From: a virus
Length of the DNA: 42,936 bases
Strand: one strand, 5' to 3'
IMG/VR virus record: IMGVR_UViG_3300032893_000117
Location: 1 to 42,936 of that record
In this document: positions 21,999-29,642 of the stretch, piece by piece
Layout: each line of letters starts with the position of its first letter
Position numbering within the stretch: the stretch's first letter is position 1
Notes under the pieces: generated by a model
Seen by the model: only the letters and a program-made list of their open reading frames with translations
Database searches by the model: none
Told to the model about the DNA's origin: nothing
Position numbers and translations under genes: made by a program

Positions 21999-22223
21999 AT
22001 GAGTAATACACTTGAAAAGAATAAACAACTTAGAGATTGGCGGCGTCGTTTAAAAGAAGAATTAATAAAAGCATATGGAGGAAGTTGTAAATGTTGTGGA
22101 GATACTACATATGAATTTTTAACTATAGATCATAAATATGGTGGTGGAAAACTTGAACGTTTATTATGCATGAATTGTAATCATGCAAAAGGAGTACATG
22201 GACAATGTCCCCACGAGCGGTGA
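21999..22223 (+). CDS. Free-standing HNH-like endonuclease next to DNA polymerase (AT-rich)
   Basis: 74 residues: CKCCGD (30-35), LTIDHKYGG (41-49) and LCMNCNHAKGVHG (56-68), a compact HNH core. The coding DNA is strikingly AT-rich in an otherwise GC-rich region, with A/T at nearly all third positions, so it was very likely acquired recently. HNH genes beside phage DNA polymerase genes commonly are homing endonucleases that cut polymerase alleles of rival phages. It overlaps the polymerase start by 19 bases; that start carries the AAAGGAG site inside this gene. Confidence 0.8.
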   Translation: MSNTLEKNKQLRDWRRRLKEELIKAYGGSCKCCGDTTYEFLTIDHKYGGGKLERLLCMNCNHAKGVHGQCPHER

Positions 22224-24058
22224 ATAGCTTCCACCCGCGCGGCCGCGTCGCCTTCGACGTGGAGACTACGGGCCTGGACCCGTGGAAGGGCGCGAGGATC
22301 TTCCTGGCCGGGATGGAGGACGAGGACGGCAACGTCCTGATCGCCGAGCCGGGGACCATGGCGTGGATGGCCATAAGCTACATCCTCCAGAACCCGGCGA
22401 TCGAGAAGGTGGGCTGGAACATAAAGTTCGATTTGCTAATGAGCAAGGAGCAGGGGCTGCAGGTCGGCGGAAAGTTCCACGACGCGATGCTCATGACTTA
22501 TATGAACAACGAGTACGAGCCCAACCTGAAGCTGAAAGACTGCGCGAGGCGCCACCTAAAGGAGCCCGGCACGGAGGAGAAGGTCGTCAAGAGCATCATC
22601 TCCGGCCTCAGGCGCCGCGGCCTGAAGGACGCGAACTACTCCCATGTGCCGCGGCAGCTGATGAAGAAGTACCTGGAGAAGGACTTGGACGACACGATCC
22701 GCATGATGTGGAAGATGGAGGCCGTGATCAAGGGCGGCCAGAGCAGGGTCTACGAGATCGAGCGCGAGGTCATACCCAACGCGATGGAGATTGAGCGCTG
22801 GGGGATACACGTGGACAAGGCGTACTGCAAGAAGGCCATCGCCGCGAACAAGATCAGGATCGCCGAGCTCGAGGGCAAGCTGGCGGGCGTGGCCGGGTGC
22901 AAGTTCAATTACAACTCTCCAGACCAGCTAAGCCGCATCATGGAGAGCCTCGGCATGCACACGGGCAAGCGCGGCAAGGACAAGAAGGACGGTTCCGAGG
23001 GCCCGATGAAGACAGGGGTGGAGTACATGCGACCGTTCCTGAAGCACCCGCTCGTGAGCACGCTCATGGAGCTGCGGTCGTTGAACAAGATTACGGGGAC
23101 GTACTTTGAGTCGTTCCTGGAGCACGAGACCGACGGGCTGATCCACCCGAACTTCTGGCCTTTCGGGTCGGACGAGCACGGGATCAAGACAGGGAGGTTC
23201 TCATCAAGTGACCCGAACTTCCAAAACATTCCTGGTGGAGGACGCGGGCATAACGTTGAGATGCTTCGGGACCCGGGGCTCGTCAGGCGGGCCGTTACTC
23301 CCAGACACGGATACGTTTTCCTGTTCGGTGATTATAAGCAGATCGAGTTTATTATCTTTGCGTGTCATGCTGGGGACCAGGGGCTGCTCAAGGACATACG
23401 TAATGGTGTTGACCTTCACACGGCAAACGCCTGGAGGATTTTTGGAAAGCATTGCTTTGACGGGCTCGACAAGGTTGCGGCCAAGCGACTTCGATTCGAG
23501 GCGAAGGAGCTTAACTTTGCGTTCATATTCGGAATGGGCGTGGCGCGTTATGCGCTCAGGTCCGGGCTCTCCATCGGTGAGGCTAGGGCCAGAAAGAATA
23601 AATACTTCATGGAAGTTCCGGCTGCCCGGGAGTTCCTACTGCACGCTCAGTCTGACCTGCTTCGGGACGGGTACGTTCAGGACCAGTTTGGGCGCCGGTA
23701 TCATGTACCCAAAGATCTGTGTTACAAGGCTGCGAACGTCCTCTGCCAAGGTCCCGCTGCGCTCGTGATGAAGCGCGGAATCAACAGAGTATTCAACAAT
23801 CTTCGCGGGCTTGACGCGCACCCGTTTATAACGGTACACGACGAGCTCGGCGTCGAGGTCAGGAGGGATCAAGTATGGCAGGCAAAAGAAGCGCTGGTGG
23901 AAGGAATGGAGGACAGGGAGAACTTCCCAGTCCCCATCAAGGTGGAGGTGTCGGTGACAAACCGGTCGTGGGCGGACAAGAAGGAGTGGACGGAGGCGGT
24001 GGAGCAAGAGAGATGGCTGCAAAGCCTGCGGTCGAAATCAGTTGCGGTCTTGCGCTAG
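22205..24058 (+). CDS. Family A DNA polymerase with 3'-5' exonuclease
   Basis: 617 residues. Exonuclease: FDVETTGLD (Exo I, 18-26), GWNIKFDLL (Exo II) and YLEKDLDDT (Exo III, Y-x3-D). Polymerase: motif A GDYKQIEF near 374-381, motif B RFEAKELNFAFIFG near 429-442, motif C VHDE near 544-547. Compared with E. coli Pol I, motif A has Lys for Ser and lacks the Arg after Glu-Leu, and motif B has Phe instead of Tyr766. Such an enzyme replicates the phage genome with proofreading. No 5'-3' exonuclease domain, as in T7-like phage enzymes. The start overlaps the HNH gene. Confidence 0.95.
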   Translation: MSPRAVNSFHPRGRVAFDVETTGLDPWKGARIFLAGMEDEDGNVLIAEPGTMAWMAISYILQNPAIEKVGWNIKFDLLMSKEQGLQVGGKFHDAMLMTYMNNEYEPNLKLKDCARRHLKEPGTEEKVVKSIISGLRRRGLKDANYSHVPRQLMKKYLEKDLDDTIRMMWKMEAVIKGGQSRVYEIEREVIPNAMEIERWGIHVDKAYCKKAIAANKIRIAELEGKLAGVAGCKFNYNSPDQLSRIMESLGMHTGKRGKDKKDGSEGPMKTGVEYMRPFLKHPLVSTLMELRSLNKITGTYFESFLEHETDGLIHPNFWPFGSDEHGIKTGRFSSSDPNFQNIPGGGRGHNVEMLRDPGLVRRAVTPRHGYVFLFGDYKQIEFIIFACHAGDQGLLKDIRNGVDLHTANAWRIFGKHCFDGLDKVAAKRLRFEAKELNFAFIFGMGVARYALRSGLSIGEARARKNKYFMEVPAAREFLLHAQSDLLRDGYVQDQFGRRYHVPKDLCYKAANVLCQGPAALVMKRGINRVFNNLRGLDAHPFITVHDELGVEVRRDQVWQAKEALVEGMEDRENFPVPIKVEVSVTNRSWADKKEWTEAVEQERWLQSLRSKSVAVLR

Positions 24059-24387
24059 AGTTCGTAGAGGCCTTCGAGAAGATGATGGAGGCGGCGTACA
24101 GGATCAACGAGGCCCACGGCTGGCACAACCCGGCCCCGACCGACGGCGAGGCGGTGGCCCTGGTGCACACGGAGGCCAGCGAGATTATGGAATACCTCCG
24201 GCAAGGCGTTGAAACCCCCGACGACAAGATACCGCCCTATCGCGGGGTCGAGGCCGAGGGCGCGGACGTCGTCATAAGGCTCATGAGCTGGTACAGGCGC
24301 CGGCACTGGGACCTGGCGAACGCCATTGTAGAGAAGATGCGATACAACGCCCAGCGGCCTTACAGGCACGGAAACAAGGCTCTGTAG
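24013..24387 (+). CDS. MazG-like nucleotide pyrophosphohydrolase
   Basis: 124 residues, all helical, with ..HTEASEIMEYLRQG.. (Glu-rich first helix, ExxE) and ..GVEAEGADVVIRLMSWYRRR.. (ExxxD second helix), the metal-binding signature of MazG/HisE-type all-alpha NTP pyrophosphohydrolases. Phage versions hydrolyse dNTPs such as dCTP or blunt ppGpp signalling. The ATG at 24013 lies inside the polymerase gene's 3' end. It is the last gene of the plus arm. Together with the ThyA-fold enzyme it could serve to remove unmodified dCTP, which is speculation. Confidence 0.7.
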   Translation: MAAKPAVEISCGLALEFVEAFEKMMEAAYRINEAHGWHNPAPTDGEAVALVHTEASEIMEYLRQGVETPDDKIPPYRGVEAEGADVVIRLMSWYRRRHWDLANAIVEKMRYNAQRPYRHGNKAL

Positions 24388-24412
24388 TCCTTTTCAGTCA
24401 GTTTTTGGCGAG

Positions 24413-24498
24413 CACCGGTCGCGTTCTGGGCGCCTTGGGCCTAAAAAGCGATATTGTATACATCGCACAGCTTCAAGGACCCCAGAACGCGACCGGTG
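24413..24498. repeat. 86-bp inverted repeat at the convergence of the two arms
   Basis: Two perfect 18-bp arms (24413-24430 and 24481-24498) flank a region with inner complementary pairs ccttg (24433-24437) / caagg (24474-24478) and gcgat (24448-24452) / atcgc (24462-24466), and a central palindrome tgtataca (24455-24462). Either transcript would fold it into a long stepped hairpin. It lies in the 125-bp gap between the converging genes. There is no U-run, so it is not a simple intrinsic terminator; a bidirectional terminator, origin or recombination site are all possible. Confidence 0.85.
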
Positions 24499-24512
24499 TG
24501 CGGTCGGCGGGC

Positions 24513-24989
24513 TTATGCGGCGGGCGTCAAAAGGGCAGACGACGCGATGTCGTCCGGGCTCGTGAACCGTATGCTCTGCGACAGGACCACCTGCCCACAG
24601 GCGAAGGAATCCTCCGTGAACTGTGAGCAAAACTCCAGGTTGCCGGACAGCCACCCAGCCGTGAGGACGCCGAGGAACGGGTATACGCGGCCGCAGCGGG
24701 AGTTGGCGTACCTGAAAATGCCCGGCCATGATGCCGCCGCTGGGTTCTTCAATCGCCACACTTCTATGTTATCCGGTAGAGGGTCCGGGATATCGTACAA
24801 GTTAATCTTCGGCGGTTGGCTGGAGTACATCCTCCTGATGTCCATACTGACGAACGCCACATGGTAGTACTGGTATCCCTGCGGGGTCTTCTGATGCAGG
24901 AAGCTCTCCCCCCAACCAACGAATCGATCCAGGAGGTTAGCCCCAGGATCGACTCGCCAAAGGAGGATGTCCCCTGGTTGGAGGGTCAT
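24513..24989 (-). CDS. Permuted papain-like hydrolase (YiiX/C92-type), possible endolysin or host-wall enzyme
   Basis: 158 residues: LQPGDILLWR at the N-terminus, ..YQYYHVAFVS.. with the candidate catalytic His (about 43), and ..LEFCSQFTEDSFA.. with the candidate Cys (about 120), followed by ..SPDDIASS.. This is the order of permuted NlpC/P60 enzymes of the YiiX/YaeF group, where His comes before Cys. It is the last late gene and follows a holin-like XhlA-type gene, so a role in lysis or cell-wall opening is reasonable. No signal peptide is visible. Confidence 0.7.
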   Translation of the reverse strand: MTLQPGDILLWRVDPGANLLDRFVGWGESFLHQKTPQGYQYYHVAFVSMDIRRMYSSQPPKINLYDIPDPLPDNIEVWRLKNPAAASWPGIFRYANSRCGRVYPFLGVLTAGWLSGNLEFCSQFTEDSFACGQVVLSQSIRFTSPDDIASSALLTPAA

Positions 24990-25364
24990 TTAGGCAGCCG
25001 GTGGGGTTGCTGCTGGCGGGACGAGCGCGAGGACCTGGTTGATGAGCGGCTCAACATCGGTCAGGACCTGCGCGAGGTCGTTGGAAGCCTTGGTCGGGTC
25101 GGACTTATCGGCCCAGGCTTGCTTCAAGTCTACGATGGCCTTCGCCGCCGTGGGCAGAGCCTGTCGGATCTGCTGCAGGATGGTGAGGGCGAGCTGCACG
25201 TCTGCGATGGGATTTGCCATTTTGTGTCTCCTTTCGATCATTTTCTTCAGTCCAAGCAAGCTACTGAATCGGTCGATGATGTCCTCCCAGTGCACGATCC
25301 ACTGGGTGATGATGATAACGCCGGTCGAAATCTTCGTGAACTCGTTGTACAGCCAGTGCGTCAT
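24990..25364 (-). CDS. Lysis-region protein with an internal in-frame start (124 or 76 aa)
   Basis: The full ORF is 124 residues. Its first ~48 (..GVIIITQWIVHWEDIIDRF..) contain an amphipathic/hydrophobic helix. After this an ATG at 25220, preceded by AAAGGAGA, would start a 76-residue helical protein (MANPIADVQLALTILQQI..). So the short form is probably produced separately. The N-terminal part may be a membrane-associating extension, reminiscent of holin/antiholin dual starts. The first start overlaps the upstream gene's stop. Confidence 0.5.
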   Translation of the reverse strand: MTHWLYNEFTKISTGVIIITQWIVHWEDIIDRFSSLLGLKKMIERRHKMANPIADVQLALTILQQIRQALPTAAKAIVDLKQAWADKSDPTKASNDLAQVLTDVEPLINQVLALVPPAATPPAA

Positions 25365-25741
25365 GCGAAATCCTCGACGTACTTGATCTTGATGGACGGC
25401 TGGTCCGTAATCGCCTTGGCGAACGCGATCCAGGCGTCCTTGGACTCCTCAATCATATCCTGGGCGAAGTCCTCCTGATCGCCGAGGGCGGTGCACCCCT
25501 CCAGTTGGTACGGCCAGTTGGCCCAGTGGATCTCGATGGCCGTCCGGCCGGGGACGATGATGTGAGGCATGATCTGCTGGAAGTTATCGGACCACATGAA
25601 CAGGACGTCGTACACCACTCCGGCCGGAATGATGGTGCTGCTCTTCTCGAGGGTTATGCACTTGAACGGGCTCGTGTCGATGACCAGGGTTCCGAAGGTC
25701 CCGTCAACGCTCTTGTTGGTACGCGTGATAGTTATCAGCAT
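25361..25741 (-). CDS. DUF5675-like protein
   Basis: 126 residues from an ATG at 25741, where AGGAGG lies five bases upstream. ..DGTFGTLVID.., ..TIIPAGVVYDVLFMWSDNF.. and ..PGRTAIEIHWANWP.. resemble the DUF5675 group of small beta-rich proteins common in phage lysis or tail regions. In-frame sequence continues upstream to 25909 and encodes a Cys-rich stretch (..ACTLCKWWEEW.. to ..GWCMRGGC..), so a longer zinc-ribbon-extended form starting at 25849 or 25909 is possible. Confidence 0.65.
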   Translation of the reverse strand: MLITITRTNKSVDGTFGTLVIDTSPFKCITLEKSSTIIPAGVVYDVLFMWSDNFQQIMPHIIVPGRTAIEIHWANWPYQLEGCTALGDQEDFAQDMIEESKDAWIAFAKAITDQPSIKIKYVEDFA

Positions 25742-25821
25742 ACAGCCTCCTCTCATGCACCACCCCGACTCGCGCCCACCGTACGGCCACTCCTCCCACC
25801 ACTTGCACAGCGTGCAGGCCC

Positions 25822-26100
25822 TTACGGGTTCCAATGTCTCCACACCCATCGAGCGAACCCATCCCCGAAGTACAGGAGAACGCCTGACATGAATATGGTT
25901 ACAGTCCATCCAACGAGCTTCACTGGTTTCTCAATCCCTTTGAACATCTGCTCCAGCTCCCTTATGCGCCTGTCGTGGTCCTCGGATACCTTCTTGGACC
26001 AAGCGAGATGGTCGTCCCACCTGAGCAGAAAATCGTCCAACTTCTGCTCTATACGCGGTACGATCTGGTCGTTTTGTCTCCGGTAGTCCGAGTCTCCCAT
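25822..26100 (-). CDS. Holin-like XhlA-type protein (coiled coil plus one membrane segment)
   Basis: 92 residues: a long coiled-coil N-terminus (..IVPRIEQKLDDFLLRWDDHL.. ..RRIRELEQMFKGIEK..) then a single membrane segment at about 62-80 (..LVGWTVTIFMSGVLLYF..) and a short basic tail. This is the XhlA layout found next to phage holin/endolysin genes. It follows the tip gene in the late operon and lies upstream of the hydrolase, consistent with a role in lysis. Confidence 0.65.
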   Translation of the reverse strand: MGDSDYRRQNDQIVPRIEQKLDDFLLRWDDHLAWSKKVSEDHDRRIRELEQMFKGIEKPVKLVGWTVTIFMSGVLLYFGDGFARWVWRHWNP

Positions 26101-26108
26101 TAGGTCTC

Positions 26109-29021
26109 CTAAGGCACCTTCAGTAGCTTCAAGGAGGTGCCGACCTGCGCATTGTTTCCACTTACGGTAAATTCATGGTCCATCCCTATGCTGATGTAGT
26201 CCGCGTTCAGGTCCAGATTGTCGTCGTTGATGGTCAGCCGGTCCCCGATCTGGAGAGCGAAGTACGGCCGCACCGAACAGGCTGGTATGTACGAGACGGG
26301 GTTCTTGTAGTTCCCGAGTACCGCGCTGGCGATGGTGGCCGCCACGGAGGACGACACGATCCAGCTGTTCTGGATGGTGAGCTGGCGGTCCCCGTAGTTG
26401 GCTATGGATGTCGCATCGGACGCCGTCTGAATCTGCGAGGTCCGGTCGTTCTGGAACGTTTGGCCAACCACGCGTAAGTCGGTTATGGTGCCGGTGTGCG
26501 TAATCGTGATCTGGAACACGGGCAGGGTCGGGTGGATGCTAAGGCATACCCAACTGCCGGCACCGCTGGCCGCGAAGGTGACAACGAGGGCCGCTGGGTT
26601 CGCCCCGGACATGTACGATATGTCCATGCCACCGGAGATGTAAGGCGCCACCGTTATAACCTGGCCGTTGGTAACGGACAGAGGATTAGATACCGAAATT
26701 GCAACTGGAGGTATTCCGACGGTCCCCTGGTAAACGGTGTCCGTCGTATTCCCGGTTAGGATGTAGGGCTCGGCTTGAACGCTTATGTCGTTAAGTATGG
26801 CGGTGTCGCCGCCGAGGTTGTCAGCTATCTCCTGCTGGATGTCCATCATGGTGGAGTTGAAGGCTATGGTAGCTACCGAGGTTGGAGGATACTTAGGGGT
26901 ACCACCTCCAGACACCCAATAGATGGTAAGATCATCGAGAACCAAGTTAAATGTGAATGTGATGGTAACCTGTATATACCTATTAACTGGGGACATCATC
27001 TGCATCCCAAGCAAGTATGCCCAAGAACTCCAGGTGGTACCATCAGGGCTCGTTCTAGTTTGAATGTTGGTTATCGACCCACCGAAGGGTGCGGTGGTCT
27101 CGGTCAGTAAACCAAGGGAGGTCACGCTGGCACCCATGTCATAAGTAGCGGACGCCCAGGTTCCATAGTTGTAAGCCCCTATTATACTTAACGTGTCGAA
27201 CTCAATGATGCTGGACGAATAATAGGCGCTGCTAGGTTCATATACATAAAATCCGCAGTAATTTGATGTGTTATAAGAATTGTCTACCACCTGGATGATT
27301 TGTACCCCATCTAAAGTGACTGTGATCGAGCCATCAGATGCCCTAGTAATAAGGACCGCATGGGTGGAGTTGTCATATGGGAGGGTGGCCCCAGCCAAGT
27401 ATATTCCATAGGGTCCCGAAAGCGTCGTGGTAAATTTATTTAAATAGATATTTCCAGCACTTCCTCCGAACCCCGGAACAATCCTCAATAAATATCCGCT
27501 ATTCGGCCGGTGATATGAGTCCAGGCCGTACACACAAAACGCAAATCCGGCTTCCGCGTAATCCGCTCCAATATAGGAAGGCACGGTCATGTTAAATTGC
27601 CAAGTTCCTAACCCATAAGGATCACTGGTGTCCGCCCTCATAATAGAAGAAAACGCTGGTTGCCCAGAGAAGGCCTCTTGTAATTGCCCACTTGCAACGG
27701 ACCATGTCGTATTGTTGGAGGGATAGGTGCTGGATTGCCAAAAAGTTAGGTTCGGGAAGTTATCAGTTACCGTTCCATAAGTTCCGACAATGAGGTTGCC
27801 TGGTTGGGTGGAAGAGTCAAGGTGCGTAAGGGTGCCTGAGTTCCAATCAGTTTGAGACGTCCATGTATGGCTATTATTCACCGACCCGGTGTAGAACCTG
27901 AATTGGGCTATCCCGTTCTCGTCAAAATAGAACAAGGCATCTCCGGCAGCCTGGGTTAGATCACGAATTGTATCCAGTGGTGCCTCAACGTCTGTGAAAA
28001 AGTATCCGACGTTTATGCCAGTGGTGTTAAGGTTGGTCTCATACGTTGAAATGTCGGCACGGTTGAGGATGTACTGGATGGCGGTGGCTATGTCAATGTT
28101 GGACTTGAGCTTGGACGAGTCTAGCTTGTTGATCAGGATTTTCATGGAGTCCCGGCCGATCATGGTGGCGTCCCTGGTTTTCGGTTTCGGCGTCAGTCTG
28201 TCCATGTATCCTATGAATCCGTTCACGTATTCCGGCGCGAGACTGAGGTAGTTGAACCCGAACTGTACCCAGATCTGTATGTTCGGCCGAAGCTCGGTAT
28301 TGACGAAACCGGCTGAAAGCTCGGCGCTGGTTGGCGTATGACTGGGAGAGAAGAACCGGTCGTCGTTGTTCAGCTCCAGCTGGACCGTGGCAGCCATGGG
28401 GTTCGACAGCTTGAAGTCGCGCTGTCGGCTTACCCTGATGGACTTCGTACGGCTGGAGATGTCGACCTTCCGGTACCCCTCGATCTCGACCACGTCGGCC
28501 GCTCCACTCCCGGAGGTGTACACAGTCAGCCTCCACTGTGTAGCCGTTATGTCCGGGAAGTCTATGACATCTAAAGTTTCGTTAGTGGTAATTGGGGTCT
28601 GCCCTCCAGTTACACGATCCACCGTGGCCGCGAAGATTACCCAGCTCGAACCGTTGTAGTATTGGAGGTCGTAACTACTGAATGGTCGAGAGCTCAGCAT
28701 GTAAATTTTAATGCGGTTAAGGGTACGGGGTTGCGTTAAAGTCATGGTCAACGTAGCTGGTAAAGACGCCGTTGATCGCCAGGAGGACTTGCCCACGTTA
28801 TTGTCGGCATTTGCTGGCAATCCTATGTTCAACTCCGTTCGGTCACCATCAATAGCTCCGGCCGCAGGATAGTTACCCGAGCCATCCACGCTACTAGCGG
28901 CCACCGTTGTTCCGTAGGACGATGCATTGAAATAGTTGCCGAGGATCAGGTAAACTTTAGCCGCAGGTAGGTTGACGTCGGCCGCTTCGGCAGTCTGGAA
29001 GGATGAGCTGACCGGGAGCAT
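26109..29021 (-). CDS. Tail tip protein with discoidin-like and lectin-like domains
   Basis: 970 residues. Residues ~35-190 resemble an F5/8-type C (discoidin) domain: ..GNYPAAGAIDGDRTELNIG.., ..SSWRSTASLPATLTMTL.., ..RTLNRIKIYMLSSRPF.. Next comes a hub-like segment (..SIRVSRQRDFKLSNPM.., ..DRLTPKPKTRDATMIGRDS..), then a concanavalin-like jelly-roll around 430-640 (..VASGQLQEAFSGQPAFSS..), and a C-terminal hub part. The middle lectin-like part is AT-richer at the DNA level than its flanks, suggesting an inserted receptor-binding domain. It is the expected Tal/tip gene, between distal tail and lysis genes, and probably contacts the receptor. Confidence 0.75.
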   Translation of the reverse strand: MLPVSSSFQTAEAADVNLPAAKVYLILGNYFNASSYGTTVAASSVDGSGNYPAAGAIDGDRTELNIGLPANADNNVGKSSWRSTASLPATLTMTLTQPRTLNRIKIYMLSSRPFSSYDLQYYNGSSWVIFAATVDRVTGGQTPITTNETLDVIDFPDITATQWRLTVYTSGSGAADVVEIEGYRKVDISSRTKSIRVSRQRDFKLSNPMAATVQLELNNDDRFFSPSHTPTSAELSAGFVNTELRPNIQIWVQFGFNYLSLAPEYVNGFIGYMDRLTPKPKTRDATMIGRDSMKILINKLDSSKLKSNIDIATAIQYILNRADISTYETNLNTTGINVGYFFTDVEAPLDTIRDLTQAAGDALFYFDENGIAQFRFYTGSVNNSHTWTSQTDWNSGTLTHLDSSTQPGNLIVGTYGTVTDNFPNLTFWQSSTYPSNNTTWSVASGQLQEAFSGQPAFSSIMRADTSDPYGLGTWQFNMTVPSYIGADYAEAGFAFCVYGLDSYHRPNSGYLLRIVPGFGGSAGNIYLNKFTTTLSGPYGIYLAGATLPYDNSTHAVLITRASDGSITVTLDGVQIIQVVDNSYNTSNYCGFYVYEPSSAYYSSSIIEFDTLSIIGAYNYGTWASATYDMGASVTSLGLLTETTAPFGGSITNIQTRTSPDGTTWSSWAYLLGMQMMSPVNRYIQVTITFTFNLVLDDLTIYWVSGGGTPKYPPTSVATIAFNSTMMDIQQEIADNLGGDTAILNDISVQAEPYILTGNTTDTVYQGTVGIPPVAISVSNPLSVTNGQVITVAPYISGGMDISYMSGANPAALVVTFAASGAGSWVCLSIHPTLPVFQITITHTGTITDLRVVGQTFQNDRTSQIQTASDATSIANYGDRQLTIQNSWIVSSSVAATIASAVLGNYKNPVSYIPACSVRPYFALQIGDRLTINDDNLDLNADYISIGMDHEFTVSGNNAQVGTSLKLLKVP

Positions 29022-29639
29022 CTAGGCACCTGTCAATTCAATGTCGTAGGTGCTGCGGTCGACCCAGCCGCCCTTGTTGGCCGGGGTGAACTTGGTCATC
29101 TCTACCAACCATCCGGAATAGGTGTACGGTACGAACAGGAAACTTGGACTAGGGAGTGTATTGGCGAAGGTAATGATCCTGGTGGAGTCAGTGTATACGG
29201 TGGCCCCTGGAGTGAAAGGAGTATCGGACGACCTCGGCCCGTAGTAGAAGGTCCCGGCTACATTGATCTGGCTGGAGAACCCAGCCGCGACAAGGGTTGC
29301 GGATAGCCTCGTGGCGCTGTTGTTGTTGAGCTGTACGCTGGTCGTCGACAAGACCGTCACCTGGTCGAACACACTAAAGTCGTTCCTGCATTTGAACGAT
29401 AGGAAGTTGTTCACCATCTGGCGCAGGGAGTAGAACTGGTTCAGCTGCGTGATGGACAGGTAGCTGGACTTCAACTGTATCTTCGGGACTCCTGTCTTTA
29501 TTACGGACTTCTTAAGGTCTCCAGCCAGGTTCGGCTGCAGAACCTTCACGTCCCCCACATCTATGCTCATGGCCTCCGGTGGTACCTCGAAGGTGAACTC
29601 GTACCCCGGTGCGCCCAGCAAGAAGCTAGTCCATGCCAT
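29022..29639 (-). CDS. Distal tail (Dit-like) protein
   Basis: 205 residues, beta-rich, placed directly between the tape measure and the tip gene, the invariant Dit position. The N-terminus MAWTSFLLGAPGYEFTFEVP and ..IQLKSSYLSITQLNQFYSL.. resemble Dit-type hub rings in siphoviruses. The stop of this gene abuts the next ATG (TAG-ATG). Fold identity is inferred from place and size. Confidence 0.65.
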   Translation of the reverse strand: MAWTSFLLGAPGYEFTFEVPPEAMSIDVGDVKVLQPNLAGDLKKSVIKTGVPKIQLKSSYLSITQLNQFYSLRQMVNNFLSFKCRNDFSVFDQVTVLSTTSVQLNNNSATRLSATLVAAGFSSQINVAGTFYYGPRSSDTPFTPGATVYTDSTRIITFANTLPSPSFLFVPYTYSGWLVEMTKFTPANKGGWVDRSTYDIELTGA

Positions 29640-29642
29640 TGG

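Noticed and set aside
24013-24387. S-2L-type Z-genome (2-aminoadenine) pathway, suggested by MazG-like and dATP/dGTP hydrolase-like genes.
   Set aside because: No PurZ-type adenylosuccinate synthetase or DatZ-type HD-domain gene was seen.
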